Part shown: positions 1 through 9,944 of the stretch, piece after piece
Layout: every line of letters begins with the position of its first letter
How positions within the stretch are numbered: the first letter of the stretch is position 1
Assembly (NCBI GenBank): GCA_003220225.1
Contig: QHRU01000042.1
Location: forward strand, 1-64,000
From: Candidatus Rokuibacteriota bacterium
GTDB taxonomy: Bacteria; Methylomirabilota; Methylomirabilia; Rokubacteriales; CSP1-6
Reading direction: 5' to 3'
DNA: 64,000 nucleotides
Notes under the pieces: model-generated
The model's database searches: none
What the model saw: the letters and a program-made list of their open reading frames with translations, nothing else
Told to the model about the DNA's origin: nothing
Translations under genes and position numbers: made by a program

Positions 1-241
1 CCGCGATGTTGCTCTTGAGCGGCCCGACCTTGGCGGCCGGCAGCGACTTGAAGGCGGGGCCGATGCGGGGATCGGCCAGCGCGTTGGTGACGAACGCATC
101 CACGACGCCCGCGATGCCCTCGCGGCCGCCCAGCCGCCGATAGAGCGACGGCGCCGGCTCGCTGCTCATCGAGGCACACGCGGTGAGACCGAGCGTGGCC
201 ACCAGCACCGCCAGGCTTCCCCACACTCCGATCCGTGTCAT
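1..241 (-). CDS. Lipoprotein-anchored truncated (group 1) globin, 3' end outside window
   Basis: The visible 80 residues begin with a short hydrophobic leader ending in the lipobox LTAC (Cys22), so a lipid-anchored envelope protein is predicted. After a short linker comes SLYRRLGGREGIAGVVDAF and then ADPRI, which match the first helices of group 1 truncated haemoglobins (typical pattern: LYxRLGGxxxI...V..F...v..D.ri). The haem-binding His lies beyond the window edge and cannot be checked. The ATG at 241 follows a purine-rich GGGGAG stretch about 11 nt upstream. The gene lies 15 bp downstream of livF and may be co-transcribed. Such globins bind O2 or NO; the role here is unknown. Confidence 0.75.
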   Translation of the reverse strand, partial: MTRIGVWGSLAVLVATLGLTACASMSSEPAPSLYRRLGGREGIAGVVDAFVTNALADPRIGPAFKSLPAAKVGPLKSNIA

Positions 242-256
242 CGAGCGATGTCTCCC

Positions 257-1051
257 CTAGCTCAGCCAGCGTTTACGGCGCTTGTAGTGCTTGACGTCGC
301 GGTAGGACTTGCGCGCGCCGACTTCGGTGAGGCCGAGGTAGAACTCCTTGATGTCGGCGTTGTCGCGCAGGGTGGCCGCCGAGCCCTCGAGGACGATGCG
401 GCCGTTCTCCATCACGTAGCCGTGCTCGGCGATGGCGAGCGCCAGGGCGGCGTTCTGCTCGACGAGCAGCACGGTGAGCTTCTCCTGCCGGTTCATGCGC
501 TGCACGATCTCGAAGATCTCCTCGACCAGCATCGGCGCCAGCCCCAGCGACGGCTCGTCCAGCAACATCACGCGCGGGCTGGACATGAGCGCGCGGCCGA
601 TCACGAGCATCTGCTGCTCACCGCCCGAGAGATAGCCGGACTGCACGTGGCGCCGATCGGCCAGCCGCGGGAAGTACTGGAAGACGCGCTCGATGCCCTC
701 GCGCAGGCGCGCGCGGTCGGCCTGGACGTGGCCGCCCGCGATGAGGTTCTCCTCCGTGGTGAGGTGCTCGAACACGCGCCGGCCCTCGAACACCTGCACG
801 ACCCCGCGCCGCACGACGTCGTACGGCGCCAGGTGGTCGATGCGCTTGCCCGCGAGCTCGATGGCGCCCTTGGTGATGGCGCCGCGCTCCGAGGGCAGCA
901 GGCCCGAGATGGCCTTGAGCGTCGTCGTCTTGCCGGCGCCGTTGGCGCCGAGCAGGGTCGTGATGCCGCCCTCGTGGACGTCGATCGACACGCCCTTGAG
1001 GACGAGGATCACGTTGTCGTAGATGACCTCGACGTTGTTGAGCGTCAGCAT
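257..1051 (-). CDS. livF: LivF-type ABC ATPase, operon 1
   Basis: Cytoplasmic ATP-binding subunit of a Liv (branched-chain amino acid type) importer, 264 aa. Walker A GANGAGKTT is at residues 35-43, the ABC signature LSGGEQQM near 141-148 and Walker B VMLLDEP near 160. The C-terminus carries a basic extension (SYRDVKHYKRRKRWLS) that recurs almost unchanged in the LivF of operon 2 but is absent from the other two LivF proteins in the window, so it marks the synthetase-linked subfamily. Last transporter gene of operon 1, 67 bp after livK. The substrate is probably a carboxylic acid rather than an amino acid, judged from the linked acyl-CoA synthetase; this is inference. Confidence 0.93.
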   Translation of the reverse strand: MLTLNNVEVIYDNVILVLKGVSIDVHEGGITTLLGANGAGKTTTLKAISGLLPSERGAITKGAIELAGKRIDHLAPYDVVRRGVVQVFEGRRVFEHLTTEENLIAGGHVQADRARLREGIERVFQYFPRLADRRHVQSGYLSGGEQQMLVIGRALMSSPRVMLLDEPSLGLAPMLVEEIFEIVQRMNRQEKLTVLLVEQNAALALAIAEHGYVMENGRIVLEGSAATLRDNADIKEFYLGLTEVGARKSYRDVKHYKRRKRWLS

Positions 1052-1118
1052 GTGACGAGGCGAGGAGCAACCGCGCAGACGGCACCGGCGGCGGGGGCCG
1101 TCGGTGCCGTCGGCATGG

Positions 1119-2369
1119 TTACTTCTTCCCCGCCTCCTTGATGTGCTTGGCCACCACGCCCTGGTATGCGGCGAACCAGTCGGTGACCTTCACGAACTTG
1201 CCGTCCTTCACCTGCCAGATCTGGACGAGCCCGCCGCCCTCGTGGTCGGTCGACGTGACCTTGAGCGGCGGCACCAGCCCGCCCAGCGTGAAGTTGTTGA
1301 TCTTCTCGAAGCCCTTCTTCACGTCTTCGCCGGTGATCTTGCCGTCCGGCTTGGCCTTGAGCGCGTTGCGGATGGCCTCGACGTGCAGCGCGCCGATCAG
1401 CACGCCACGGTTGTAGAACACCGTCGAGTCCATCTCTTTGGGCGCCGGCTTGCCCTGCTTTTTGTACATCTCGCGGATCTCGTTGAGCACCGGATAGTCC
1501 TTGCCGACGCCGGCGAACTGCATGGCGTAGTAGCCCTCGGCGACGCCGAAGCCGCCGGCGCCGTCGATGTTGGCCTCGGCCGCGCCCCACACGAACGACA
1601 CGACCTTGCGGAGCGGGTAGCCCACCCGCTTGAACTCCTTGATCGACACCGACGGCGCGCCGCCGAACAGGTGCGCGATCACGAAGTCCGCGCGGAAGCG
1701 CTGGGCGATGTCGAGAACCTGCGCGCCCATCTCGACGCCGGGCGGCGGGACGGCGAACGTCTTGAGCTGGAACCCTTCCCTCTCTGCCAGGTCCTCGATC
1801 ACCTCGATCGGCTCACGGCCGGCCGGGTTGTCGTAGAAGATGTAGGCGATCTTCTTGCCCCTGAGCGAGCCGCCGAGCTGCTTCTTCACGAACTCCACCG
1901 CCGCCGCCCCCTGCGACCAGTACGTCGCCGCGATGGGGAAGATGTACGGATAGCGCTGGCCGTCGGCGGCGGCGGCGCTGCCGAAGCCCGGCGACGTCCC
2001 GGGGATCCGGTCTTCCGTGAGCTTCGCGGCCAGGGCGTAGATGTGCGGCGTGCCGTAGATGGCCATGCTCACGGCGCCGTCCTTCTTGTGACGCTCGTAG
2101 GCCTCCACCCCCGGCGGCACCTTGTACTCGTGGTCGATCTCGAGAACCTTGAGCATGCGGCCCTCGACGCCACCCTTGGAGTTCACGAGCGCGACGTAGT
2201 CGTGGAAGCCCGGGCACAGGACGGTGCCGACGATCTGGGTCGCCCCCGTGCGGTCACACTGCAGGCCGATCACGATCTCGCCCTTCGACTGGGCGAAAGA
2301 CGGCGCCGCGCCGAGCAGGCTGCTCGCCGCCAGCATCAGTGCCGTCGTCATAGCCAGATATCGCTTCAT
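1119..2369 (-). CDS. livK: LivK-type periplasmic binding protein, operon 1
   Basis: Type I periplasmic binding protein of the Liv importer, 416 aa. A Sec signal peptide (hydrophobic run LAMTTALMLAASSLLGAAPS followed by FAQS) is followed by GEIVIGLQCDRTGATQIVG, the usual first strand and ligand loop of Peripla_BP_6 proteins. The ATG at 2369 is preceded by a GGGAGAG ribosome site. The gene lies 21 bp downstream of livM and 67 bp upstream of livF. The ligand is unknown; similar binding proteins take amino acids, amides, aromatic acids or short fatty acids. Confidence 0.92.
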   Translation of the reverse strand: MKRYLAMTTALMLAASSLLGAAPSFAQSKGEIVIGLQCDRTGATQIVGTVLCPGFHDYVALVNSKGGVEGRMLKVLEIDHEYKVPPGVEAYERHKKDGAVSMAIYGTPHIYALAAKLTEDRIPGTSPGFGSAAAADGQRYPYIFPIAATYWSQGAAAVEFVKKQLGGSLRGKKIAYIFYDNPAGREPIEVIEDLAEREGFQLKTFAVPPPGVEMGAQVLDIAQRFRADFVIAHLFGGAPSVSIKEFKRVGYPLRKVVSFVWGAAEANIDGAGGFGVAEGYYAMQFAGVGKDYPVLNEIREMYKKQGKPAPKEMDSTVFYNRGVLIGALHVEAIRNALKAKPDGKITGEDVKKGFEKINNFTLGGLVPPLKVTSTDHEGGGLVQIWQVKDGKFVKVTDWFAAYQGVVAKHIKEAGKK

Positions 2370-2390
2370 GGTCTCTCCCTCCTCGCGTAC

Positions 2391-3458
2391 TCAGTACGCG
2401 AACGGCCAGACACGGAAGTAGCTCCGGATGTTCCGCCACAGGCGGTTCAGCCCCTCGGGCTCCACGATCAGGAAGAAGATGATGAGGGCGCCGAACATCA
2501 TGAGGCGGAGATTGGGAATCAGGTTCAGGACGGTCTGCTGCTCGAGGAACACGCCGCCGAACGCCTCCATGGCGTAGCGGATCACGATGGGCAGCAGGGT
2601 CACGAAGGCGGCGCCGAAGATCGAGCCCAGCACCGAGCCGAGCCCGCCGATGATGATCATGGCCAGGTAGTCGATCGACACGCCGATCTGGAACTGCTCG
2701 TAGTTCGCGATGCCGAGGAAGTACGTGTAGAGCACGCCGGTCACGCCCGCGTAGAACGACGAGATCGCGAAGGCGAGCAGCTTGTACCGGAAGATGTTGA
2801 TGCCGATGATCTCGGCGGCGATGTCCTGGTCGCGGATGGCGATGAAGGCGCGCCCCACCCGCGTGCGCATGAGATTCATGGTGCCGACGATGGCCAGCAC
2901 GACGAAGAAGAGCAGGAAGTAGTACATGTCGCGCTGGCTGCTGAGGACCAGCGGTCCCAGCCGCGGCCGCGCGACCTCGATCGACGCCTGCACGCCGCCG
3001 CTGATGAACGTCACGTGGTTGATCGTCCACTCGATGATCAGCTGCCCGGCCAGCGTGGCGATGGCGAGGTAGAGGCCCTTGATGCGCAGCGACGGAATAC
3101 CGACGACGGCGCCGATCAGGGCCGCCATGAGGCCGCCCGCGAGCAGGTTGAGCGGCCACGGCGAGTCGAGACGATTGGCGAGGTTGGCCGCCGTGTAGGC
3201 GCCCACCGACATGAATGCGCCGTGGCCGATGGACACCTGCCCCGTGTAGCCGACGAGGATGTTGAGGCCGAGCGCGCCGATGACGGCGATCCAGACGAGG
3301 TTGGCGACGGACAGGAAGTACTCGTGCAGCGTGAACGGGATGACGACGAAGAACACCACGCCGAGCGCGGCCACCGTCCACCGGGCGATCGGCAGCGGAT
3401 AGAACGCCATGTCCGCTTCGTACGTCGTCTTCAAGACTCCGCATTCCCGATGAATCAT
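2391..3458 (-). CDS. livM: LivM-type ABC permease, operon 1
   Basis: Inner-membrane permease with multiple hydrophobic segments. It contains the LivM hallmarks GALGLNILVGYTGQVSIGHG (near the N-terminus) and AIRDQDIAAEIIGIN (cytoplasmic loop). The ATG at 3458 is chosen because GGAG lies 5 nt upstream and it gives 355 aa; the ATG at 3410 (339 aa) is an alternative. The open frame extends further upstream to 3560, but that part is read through palindromic element A and is not protein-like. Stop is 21 bp before livK. Confidence 0.9.
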   Translation of the reverse strand: MIHRECGVLKTTYEADMAFYPLPIARWTVAALGVVFFVVIPFTLHEYFLSVANLVWIAVIGALGLNILVGYTGQVSIGHGAFMSVGAYTAANLANRLDSPWPLNLLAGGLMAALIGAVVGIPSLRIKGLYLAIATLAGQLIIEWTINHVTFISGGVQASIEVARPRLGPLVLSSQRDMYYFLLFFVVLAIVGTMNLMRTRVGRAFIAIRDQDIAAEIIGINIFRYKLLAFAISSFYAGVTGVLYTYFLGIANYEQFQIGVSIDYLAMIIIGGLGSVLGSIFGAAFVTLLPIVIRYAMEAFGGVFLEQQTVLNLIPNLRLMMFGALIIFFLIVEPEGLNRLWRNIRSYFRVWPFAY

Positions 3459-3480
3459 GCGTACTCCACGTGATGCCGGC

Positions 3481-3640
3481 GGGCACGGCGTCGGGCGGGG
3501 CGGGCCGGGGCCCCGTTCGACCACGCAAATCGACAGAGCGCAGCGCCTGTCATGGTGCACCGATGTCCGGCCGGGTCCGACGCTGTACCCGAAACACGGG
3601 TCTCACGGGGCCCCGGCCCACCCCGCCCGCCACCATGCCC
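3481..3640 (-). repeat. Palindromic element A (conserved core, long covarying arms)
   Basis: Arms 3481-3516 and 3605-3640 are 36 nt each. On the minus strand they pair with 32 Watson-Crick pairs, 3 G-U pairs and 1 G-A mismatch. The 88-nt core (3517-3604) holds, read on the minus strand, the hairpin ACCCGTGTTTCGGGT (3587-3601), the block TCGGTGCACC, a hypervariable octamer (3535-3542) and the terminal GATTTGCGTGGTC (3519-3531), whose GGTC pairs with GACC at the other end of the core. The core is almost identical to element D. The element ends 22 bp upstream of the livM start. Family unknown to me. Confidence 0.9.
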
Positions 3641-3739
3641 TCCGACTTCACGTCGTGTCTCGCTCATGGTCCGGCCGCTTGGAGTCGTAGTTGGGCCGAT
3701 CCACATAGGCCAACAGGCGGACCCAGCCCGACCGCGGGC

Positions 3740-3894
3740 ACGGGCGCGAGCGGGGCGGCGGTGTGCCCCTGCGAGACCCGTGTTTCGGGTATCGCGTCGG
3801 ACCCGGCTGTGAATCGGTGCACGCTGACGGGCGCCCACGTAATGTTGATTTGCGTGGTCGAGCAGGGGCACGCCGCCGCCCCGCTCGCGCCCGT
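3740..3894 (+). repeat. Palindromic element B
   Basis: Arms 3740-3772 and 3862-3894 (33 nt each) pair perfectly except for one position that is G-U on the plus strand. The 89-nt core carries ACCCGTGTTTCGGGT at 3776-3790, a hypervariable 9-nt window at 3835-3843 and GATTTGCGTGGTC at 3847-3859. The core most resembles element C (shared ATCGGTGCACGCTGAC). Orientation is opposite to the surrounding genes and to element A. It begins 20 bp downstream of the livH stop codon. Confidence 0.9.
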
Positions 3895-3914
3895 CGCCGT
3901 CATCTCGCGTCGCA

Positions 3915-4808
3915 TCAGATCCGCTCGATGATTTTCTTGCCGAAGATGCCGTAGGGGCGAACCATGAGCGCGGCGATCATCAGCACATAGGGCGCGAAGT
4001 CCTTGGTGCCGCCGCCGACGTAGGGATCGATGTAGCCGGCCGCCATGTTCTCGACGATGCCGACGATCAAGCCGCCGACGATCGCGCCGGGAATCGAGTC
4101 GAGCCCGCCGAGGATCACCACCGGAAACACCTTGAAGCCGACCAGCGCCAGGTTCACGTCGACGCCGAGCAGGTTGCCCCAGAGCACGCCGCCCAGCGCC
4201 GAGACGATACCGGTCATGGCCCAGGCCACCCCGAAGTAGCGCTCCACGTTGATGCCCATGGCGAGCGCGACCTGCTGGTTGTCGGCCACCGCGCGCATCG
4301 CGATGCCCTTGCGCGATTTCAGGAAGAACCAGCCGAAGGCGGCGAGGAAGCCGATGCTCACGCCCGCGCCGAGCAGCTGGATGGGCGGGATGAACAGCGG
4401 CCCCACCAGGAAGGGCTCCTCGCGGATCGGCAGCGGCAGCGGCTTGGTCCCCGAGAAGATGGTGAACGGCCCGACGCCGCGCAGGATCGACGCGAGCCCG
4501 ATGGTGGCCATGACCACCGCGATGACGGGGCGGCCGATGAGCCGGCGCAGCATCACGCGCTCGAGCGCGAAGCCCAGGACGATCATACCGCCCAGCGCGA
4601 GCGCCACCGCGAGCCAGAGCGGCGTCCCCCACACCATGAGGCCGGCCGCCGCCACGAAGCCCGAGATCATGACGAACTCGCCCTGCGCGAAGTTGATGGC
4701 GTCGGTCGCCTTGTAGACGAGCACGAAGCCCAGCGCGATCAGCGAGTACATCAGGCCGATGAGCACGCCGTTGGACAGCAGGAGGACCGTGAACTGCCAG
4801 TCACCCAC
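3915..4808 (-). CDS. livH: LivH-type ABC permease, operon 1
   Basis: Inner-membrane permease, 297 aa, with the LivH pattern: an N-terminal GLMYSLIALGFVLVYKATD followed by NFAQGEFVMIS, several membrane segments, and a C-terminal RPYGIFGKKIIERI. It partners LivM to form the translocation pore. Its start overlaps the stop of the upstream acyl-CoA synthetase by 8 nt, which implies translational coupling. It is separated from livM by elements A and B. Confidence 0.93.
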   Translation of the reverse strand: MGDWQFTVLLLSNGVLIGLMYSLIALGFVLVYKATDAINFAQGEFVMISGFVAAAGLMVWGTPLWLAVALALGGMIVLGFALERVMLRRLIGRPVIAVVMATIGLASILRGVGPFTIFSGTKPLPLPIREEPFLVGPLFIPPIQLLGAGVSIGFLAAFGWFFLKSRKGIAMRAVADNQQVALAMGINVERYFGVAWAMTGIVSALGGVLWGNLLGVDVNLALVGFKVFPVVILGGLDSIPGAIVGGLIVGIVENMAAGYIDPYVGGGTKDFAPYVLMIAALMVRPYGIFGKKIIERI

Positions 4809-6709
4809 GGACGGCCGCCTCCTCCACGTCCTCGACGCGGACGCGCGACTGCAGCGTGGCCTGCCGGCCGTCCTCGTAGGTGATGGTCGTCGCCAGCTCC
4901 ACCTCGTCGCGGCCCCCGTAGAAGGCGTCGGTTACCGGCGTGTACTTCTCGGCCACGTACCGCCGGCGCACCTTGCGCGTGCGCGTCATCTCCGCGTCGT
5001 CGGCCTCGAGGTCCTTGGTCAGCAGCAGGAAGCGCCGCACCTTCCCCGCCTCCGGCAACGTCTCGTTGCACTTGCGGATCTCCTCGCGGATCAGCGCGCG
5101 CACCTCGGGCTTCTGGCTGAGGTCCATGTAGGACGTGTAGGCGAGGCTGCGGCGCTCGGCCCAGTTGCCGACCGTGCTCATGTCGATGGCGATCATGGCC
5201 GTCACGAACGGCTTCTGGTCGCCGAAGGCGACCGCCTCGCGGATGAACGGGCTGAACTTCAGCTTGTTCTCGACGAACTGCGGCGCGAACGGCGTGCCGT
5301 CGGCCAGCGCGCCCACGTCCTTGGCGCGGTCGATGATGACGAGATGGCCGCGCGGGTCGATGAACCCGGCGTCGCCGGTGTGGAACCAGCCCTGGGGGTC
5401 GATGACCTCGCGCGTGGCCTCTTCGTTCTTGAGGTAACCGCGGAACACCCCCGCGCTCCGGACGAGCACCTCACCGCGGTCGGCGATCTTCACCTCGATG
5501 CCCGGGCACGGCCGCCCGGCCGTCGTCGGGTTCGCCTCCCGGCTCGGCTGCAGCGAGACGAGGCCGGTCGTCTCCGTGGAGCCATAGACCTGCTTGAGGT
5601 TCACGCCGATCGAGCGGAAGAAGCGGAACGTGTCGGGCCCGAGCGGCGCGCCGCCGGTCAGCGCCCAGCGCGCGCGGCGCAGGCCGAGCTGATCGCGCAC
5701 GGGGCCGTAGACGAAGAACTCGCCCAGCGCGATGGCCAGGCGCAGGCCGAGCGGGATCGGCTTGCCCTCGGATCGCAGGATTTCGGCGCGCTCGGCGGCG
5801 CCGCGGAAGCGGTCGAAGACCCAGCGCTTGAGCGGCGGCGCGTCGGCGCCCTTTACCTGCACCGCCGTCAGCATGTTCTCCCAGATGCGCGGCGGCGCCA
5901 GGATCAGCGTCGGTCCCAGCTCGCGCAGGTCGCGCTGCACGGTCTCGGGACTCTCGGGGCAGTTGCACGCGAAGCCGACGACGAGGCTCATGACGAGCGT
6001 GTAGAAGGCGTCGCCGACCCAGGCCATCGGCAGGTAGGCGAGATAGTCGTCGTCGACGCGGAACTCCTCGGCACTCATCGCCATCTTCGCCGTCTCGAGG
6101 GCGTTGGCGTGGCTGATCATCGCGCCCTTGGGGTTGCCGGTGGTGCCGGAGGTGTAGCAGACGAACGCGAGGTCGTCGGCCTTGCCCTGCTCGATGGCGG
6201 CGTCGAAGTAGCCGCCGTGCGTCTTGCCGAACTCACGGCCCAGCGCCTGCACATCGGCGAAGGACTTCAGCCAGTCGTGCTTGTAGTGCAGCATCCCGCG
6301 CGGATCGTCGTAGATCACGTAGCGCAGCGTGGAGAGCTGCTCGCGGAGGCCGAGCACCTTGTCGATCTGCTCCTGGTCCTCGGCCACGATCACCGAGACG
6401 TCGGCGTGATTCCAGACGAACGCCAGCTCCTTCGCGATGGAGTCCTGGTAGACGGGCACCGACACGCCGCCCAGGCACTGCGCGGCCACCTGCGCCCAGT
6501 ACAGGCGCGGCCGGTTGTCGCCGATGACCGACAGCCGATCGCCGCGCTTGAAGCCGAGGGCGGCCAGGCCCAGCGCGAAGTCGCGGACCTGCGCGTGATA
6601 GTCCTCCCACGAGTACGACTGCCAGATCCCGCGATCCTTCTCGCGGATCGCCGCGCGTGTCCGCAGCTCCCTGGCGTTGCGCAGCAGCAGGCGCGGCAGC
6701 GTCGCGAGC

Positions 6710-6717
<8 letters not shown>
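4801..6717 (-). CDS. Long-chain-type acyl-CoA synthetase (AMP-forming), operon 1
   Basis: 638-aa adenylate-forming ligase expected to activate a carboxylic acid to its CoA thioester with ATP. The AMP-binding P-loop motif CYTSGTTGNPKGAMISH is present, as are VYGSTETTG and GWFHTGDAGFIDPRGHLVIID. The C-terminus matches the FAA1/long-chain subgroup (DDAEMTRTRKVRRRYVAEKY). No signal peptide or membrane anchor is evident. It overlaps livG (upstream) and livH (downstream) by 8 nt each, so it is embedded in the transporter operon. This suggests vectorial trapping: import by Liv followed by CoA activation. The substrate is not predictable; aromatic, cyclic and branched acids are possible. Confidence 0.9.
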
Positions 6718-7504
<787 letters not shown>

Positions 7505-7606
7505 GCTGAGACCTCTGAAGGCATGACCGGTGCGGCCGTCCTGGCGCAGCGCGACGGGAAGCGTCGCGTCGGCGAGATGCGTGGATCGACGCGAGCGTCC
7601 GCCGGT

Positions 7607-7758
7607 GGGGCGACCGGCGGGGCGGGGCGCGCCCCCGTGAGACCCGTGTTTCGGGTACAGCGTCGGTTCCGGCTAGGAATCGGTGCACGCTGACAGGCGC
7701 AACCCATTGTCGATTTGCGTGGTCTCACGGGGGCGCGCCCCGCCCCGCCGGTCGCCCC
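7607..7758 (+). repeat. Palindromic element C
   Basis: Arms 7607-7638 and 7727-7758 (32 nt) are perfectly complementary. Pairing continues inward through GAGACC/GGTCTC, giving a 38-bp uninterrupted stem. The core (7639-7726) has ACCCGTGTTTCGGGT at 7642-7656, a hypervariable octamer at 7701-7708 and GATTTGCGTGGTC at 7712-7724. It lies 14 bp downstream of the livF2 stop, antisense to the genes, between the two tandem operons. The stretch 7505-7606 before it shows nothing recognisable. Confidence 0.9.
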
Positions 7759-7772
7759 CGCCGAGCGCACGC

Positions 7773-8597
<825 letters not shown>

Positions 8598-8601
8598 GTC
8601 G

Positions 8602-9927
8602 CTACTTCTCCTTGCCGCAGTCGCGCTGCGAGTAGCCGAGCTTCTTGGCCTCGTCGACGGCGGCCGTCTCGATCTTCGGGCGGACGACGTCCTTCATGGG
8701 CTGGATCCAGTCCGAGACGATGTTCCACTTCTTGCCGTCCCACTGCTCGATCAGGACCGGGCCGCTGCCCTCGTGGTCCTCGCACGTGACCTTGATCGGG
8801 TGCGTGAAGCCCTTCATCCCGATCTCCTCGAGGCGCTTCTCGGTCAGGTTCAGGTTCTCGAAGCCCCAGCGCATCTGCTCGGGGGTCGGCGCCTGGCCCT
8901 TGGCGCCCTTCATCGCGGTGCGGATGGCCTCGGCCGAGAACATCGCGTTCACGACGCCGCGGTTGTAGAGCGGCGAGCCCATCTCCTCTTTCTTGCCCGC
9001 GCCCTTGCCCTTGTCGTAGACGTGCTTGACGATCTCGGAGTGCACCTTGAAGTTGGTGCCCGGCGCGTGGAACGTGGCGCCCTTGTAGCCCTTGGCGCCG
9101 TCGCCGGCGGGCACGACGTCGGCGTCGCTCGACGACCACCAGTTGCCGATGAAGTGGTCCATCTTGAAGCCGATGGCGGCCGCTTCCTTCACGGCCACCT
9201 GGTTCATCACGCCCCAGCCCGACATGAAGATCCAGTCGGGGTTGAGCTTGCGCACCTGCAGCCACGTCGACTTCTGCTCCTGGCCCGGCGTGTCCACGGG
9301 GAGCAGCGTCAGCTCGAACTGGTACTTGCGCGAGAGCTCCTCGAGCGTCGGGTTGGCTTCCTTGCCGTACGGGCTGTTGTGGAAGACGTGCACGATCTTC
9401 TTGCCCTTGAGCTTCTCGAGTCCGCCCTCCTGCGTCCCGATGTAGCGGATGACGGCCGAGGCCTGGCTCCAGTAATTGGTGGGGAAGTTGAACACCCACG
9501 GGAACCAGCGTCCGTCGGACGAGGCGCTCATGCCGTAGCCCATCGAGAACACCGGGACCTTGTCCACTGGCGCCTTCGGGATGAGCTGGTAGGTGATGCC
9601 CGTGCTGTACGGGTTGACGAGCGCCGCCCCGCGGCCCTTGAGCCGCTCGTAGCACTCGACTCCCTGCTTCGTGTCGTACTGGGTCTCGCACTCTTCCCAC
9701 GTGATCTTGACGCCGTTGACGCCGCCGTCGCGCTCGTTGAGCAGCGTGAAGTAGTCCACGAAGCCGTTGGCGATCGGAATGCCGCTCGGCGCGAACGGAC
9801 CCGTGCGATAGACGAGCAGCGGGATGAACACGTCCTTGCCCTGCGCCACCACCGGCGCCGGCGCCAGCGCGGGACCGGCGGCGACGAGGACCGCCAGCAG
9901 GGCGATCGAACACGCGCGCAGTGTCAT
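8602..9927 (-). CDS. livK: LivK-type periplasmic binding protein, operon 2
   Basis: 441-aa type I periplasmic binding protein. The signal peptide (ACSIALLAVLVAAGPALAPA) is followed by GKDVFIPLLVYRTGPFAPSG. The ATG at 9927 has a strong AGGAGGAG ribosome site about 7 nt upstream; the frame is open further upstream to 10977, but that is an out-of-frame shadow of livM. Paralogous to the operon 1 binding protein in role, but clearly different in sequence, so the two operons may recognise different ligands. Confidence 0.92.
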   Translation of the reverse strand: MTLRACSIALLAVLVAAGPALAPAPVVAQGKDVFIPLLVYRTGPFAPSGIPIANGFVDYFTLLNERDGGVNGVKITWEECETQYDTKQGVECYERLKGRGAALVNPYSTGITYQLIPKAPVDKVPVFSMGYGMSASSDGRWFPWVFNFPTNYWSQASAVIRYIGTQEGGLEKLKGKKIVHVFHNSPYGKEANPTLEELSRKYQFELTLLPVDTPGQEQKSTWLQVRKLNPDWIFMSGWGVMNQVAVKEAAAIGFKMDHFIGNWWSSSDADVVPAGDGAKGYKGATFHAPGTNFKVHSEIVKHVYDKGKGAGKKEEMGSPLYNRGVVNAMFSAEAIRTAMKGAKGQAPTPEQMRWGFENLNLTEKRLEEIGMKGFTHPIKVTCEDHEGSGPVLIEQWDGKKWNIVSDWIQPMKDVVRPKIETAAVDEAKKLGYSQRDCGKEK

Positions 9928-9944
9928 GACTCTTCTCCTCCTTG

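Larger units (their letters stand above)
3459..3914. other. 456-bp livH-livM gap occupied by two palindromic elements
   Basis: This gap between livH (stop at 3915) and livM (start at 3458) has no gene. It holds element A (3481-3640, minus) and element B (3740-3894, plus), which diverge from a 99-bp spacer at 3641-3739. The whole gap is therefore also a large inverted repeat. No convincing promoter was seen in the spacer. Short open frames across it encode only the repeated core. Confidence 0.85.

Noticed and set aside
2391..3560. N-terminal extension of livM through element A (and 9945-11009 through element D)
   Set aside because: The extra residues (MHHDRR...SICVVE) are encoded by the palindrome core and its GC arm, recur in both places only because the element does, and lack protein character. 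Good ribosome sites support the starts at 3458 and 10907.
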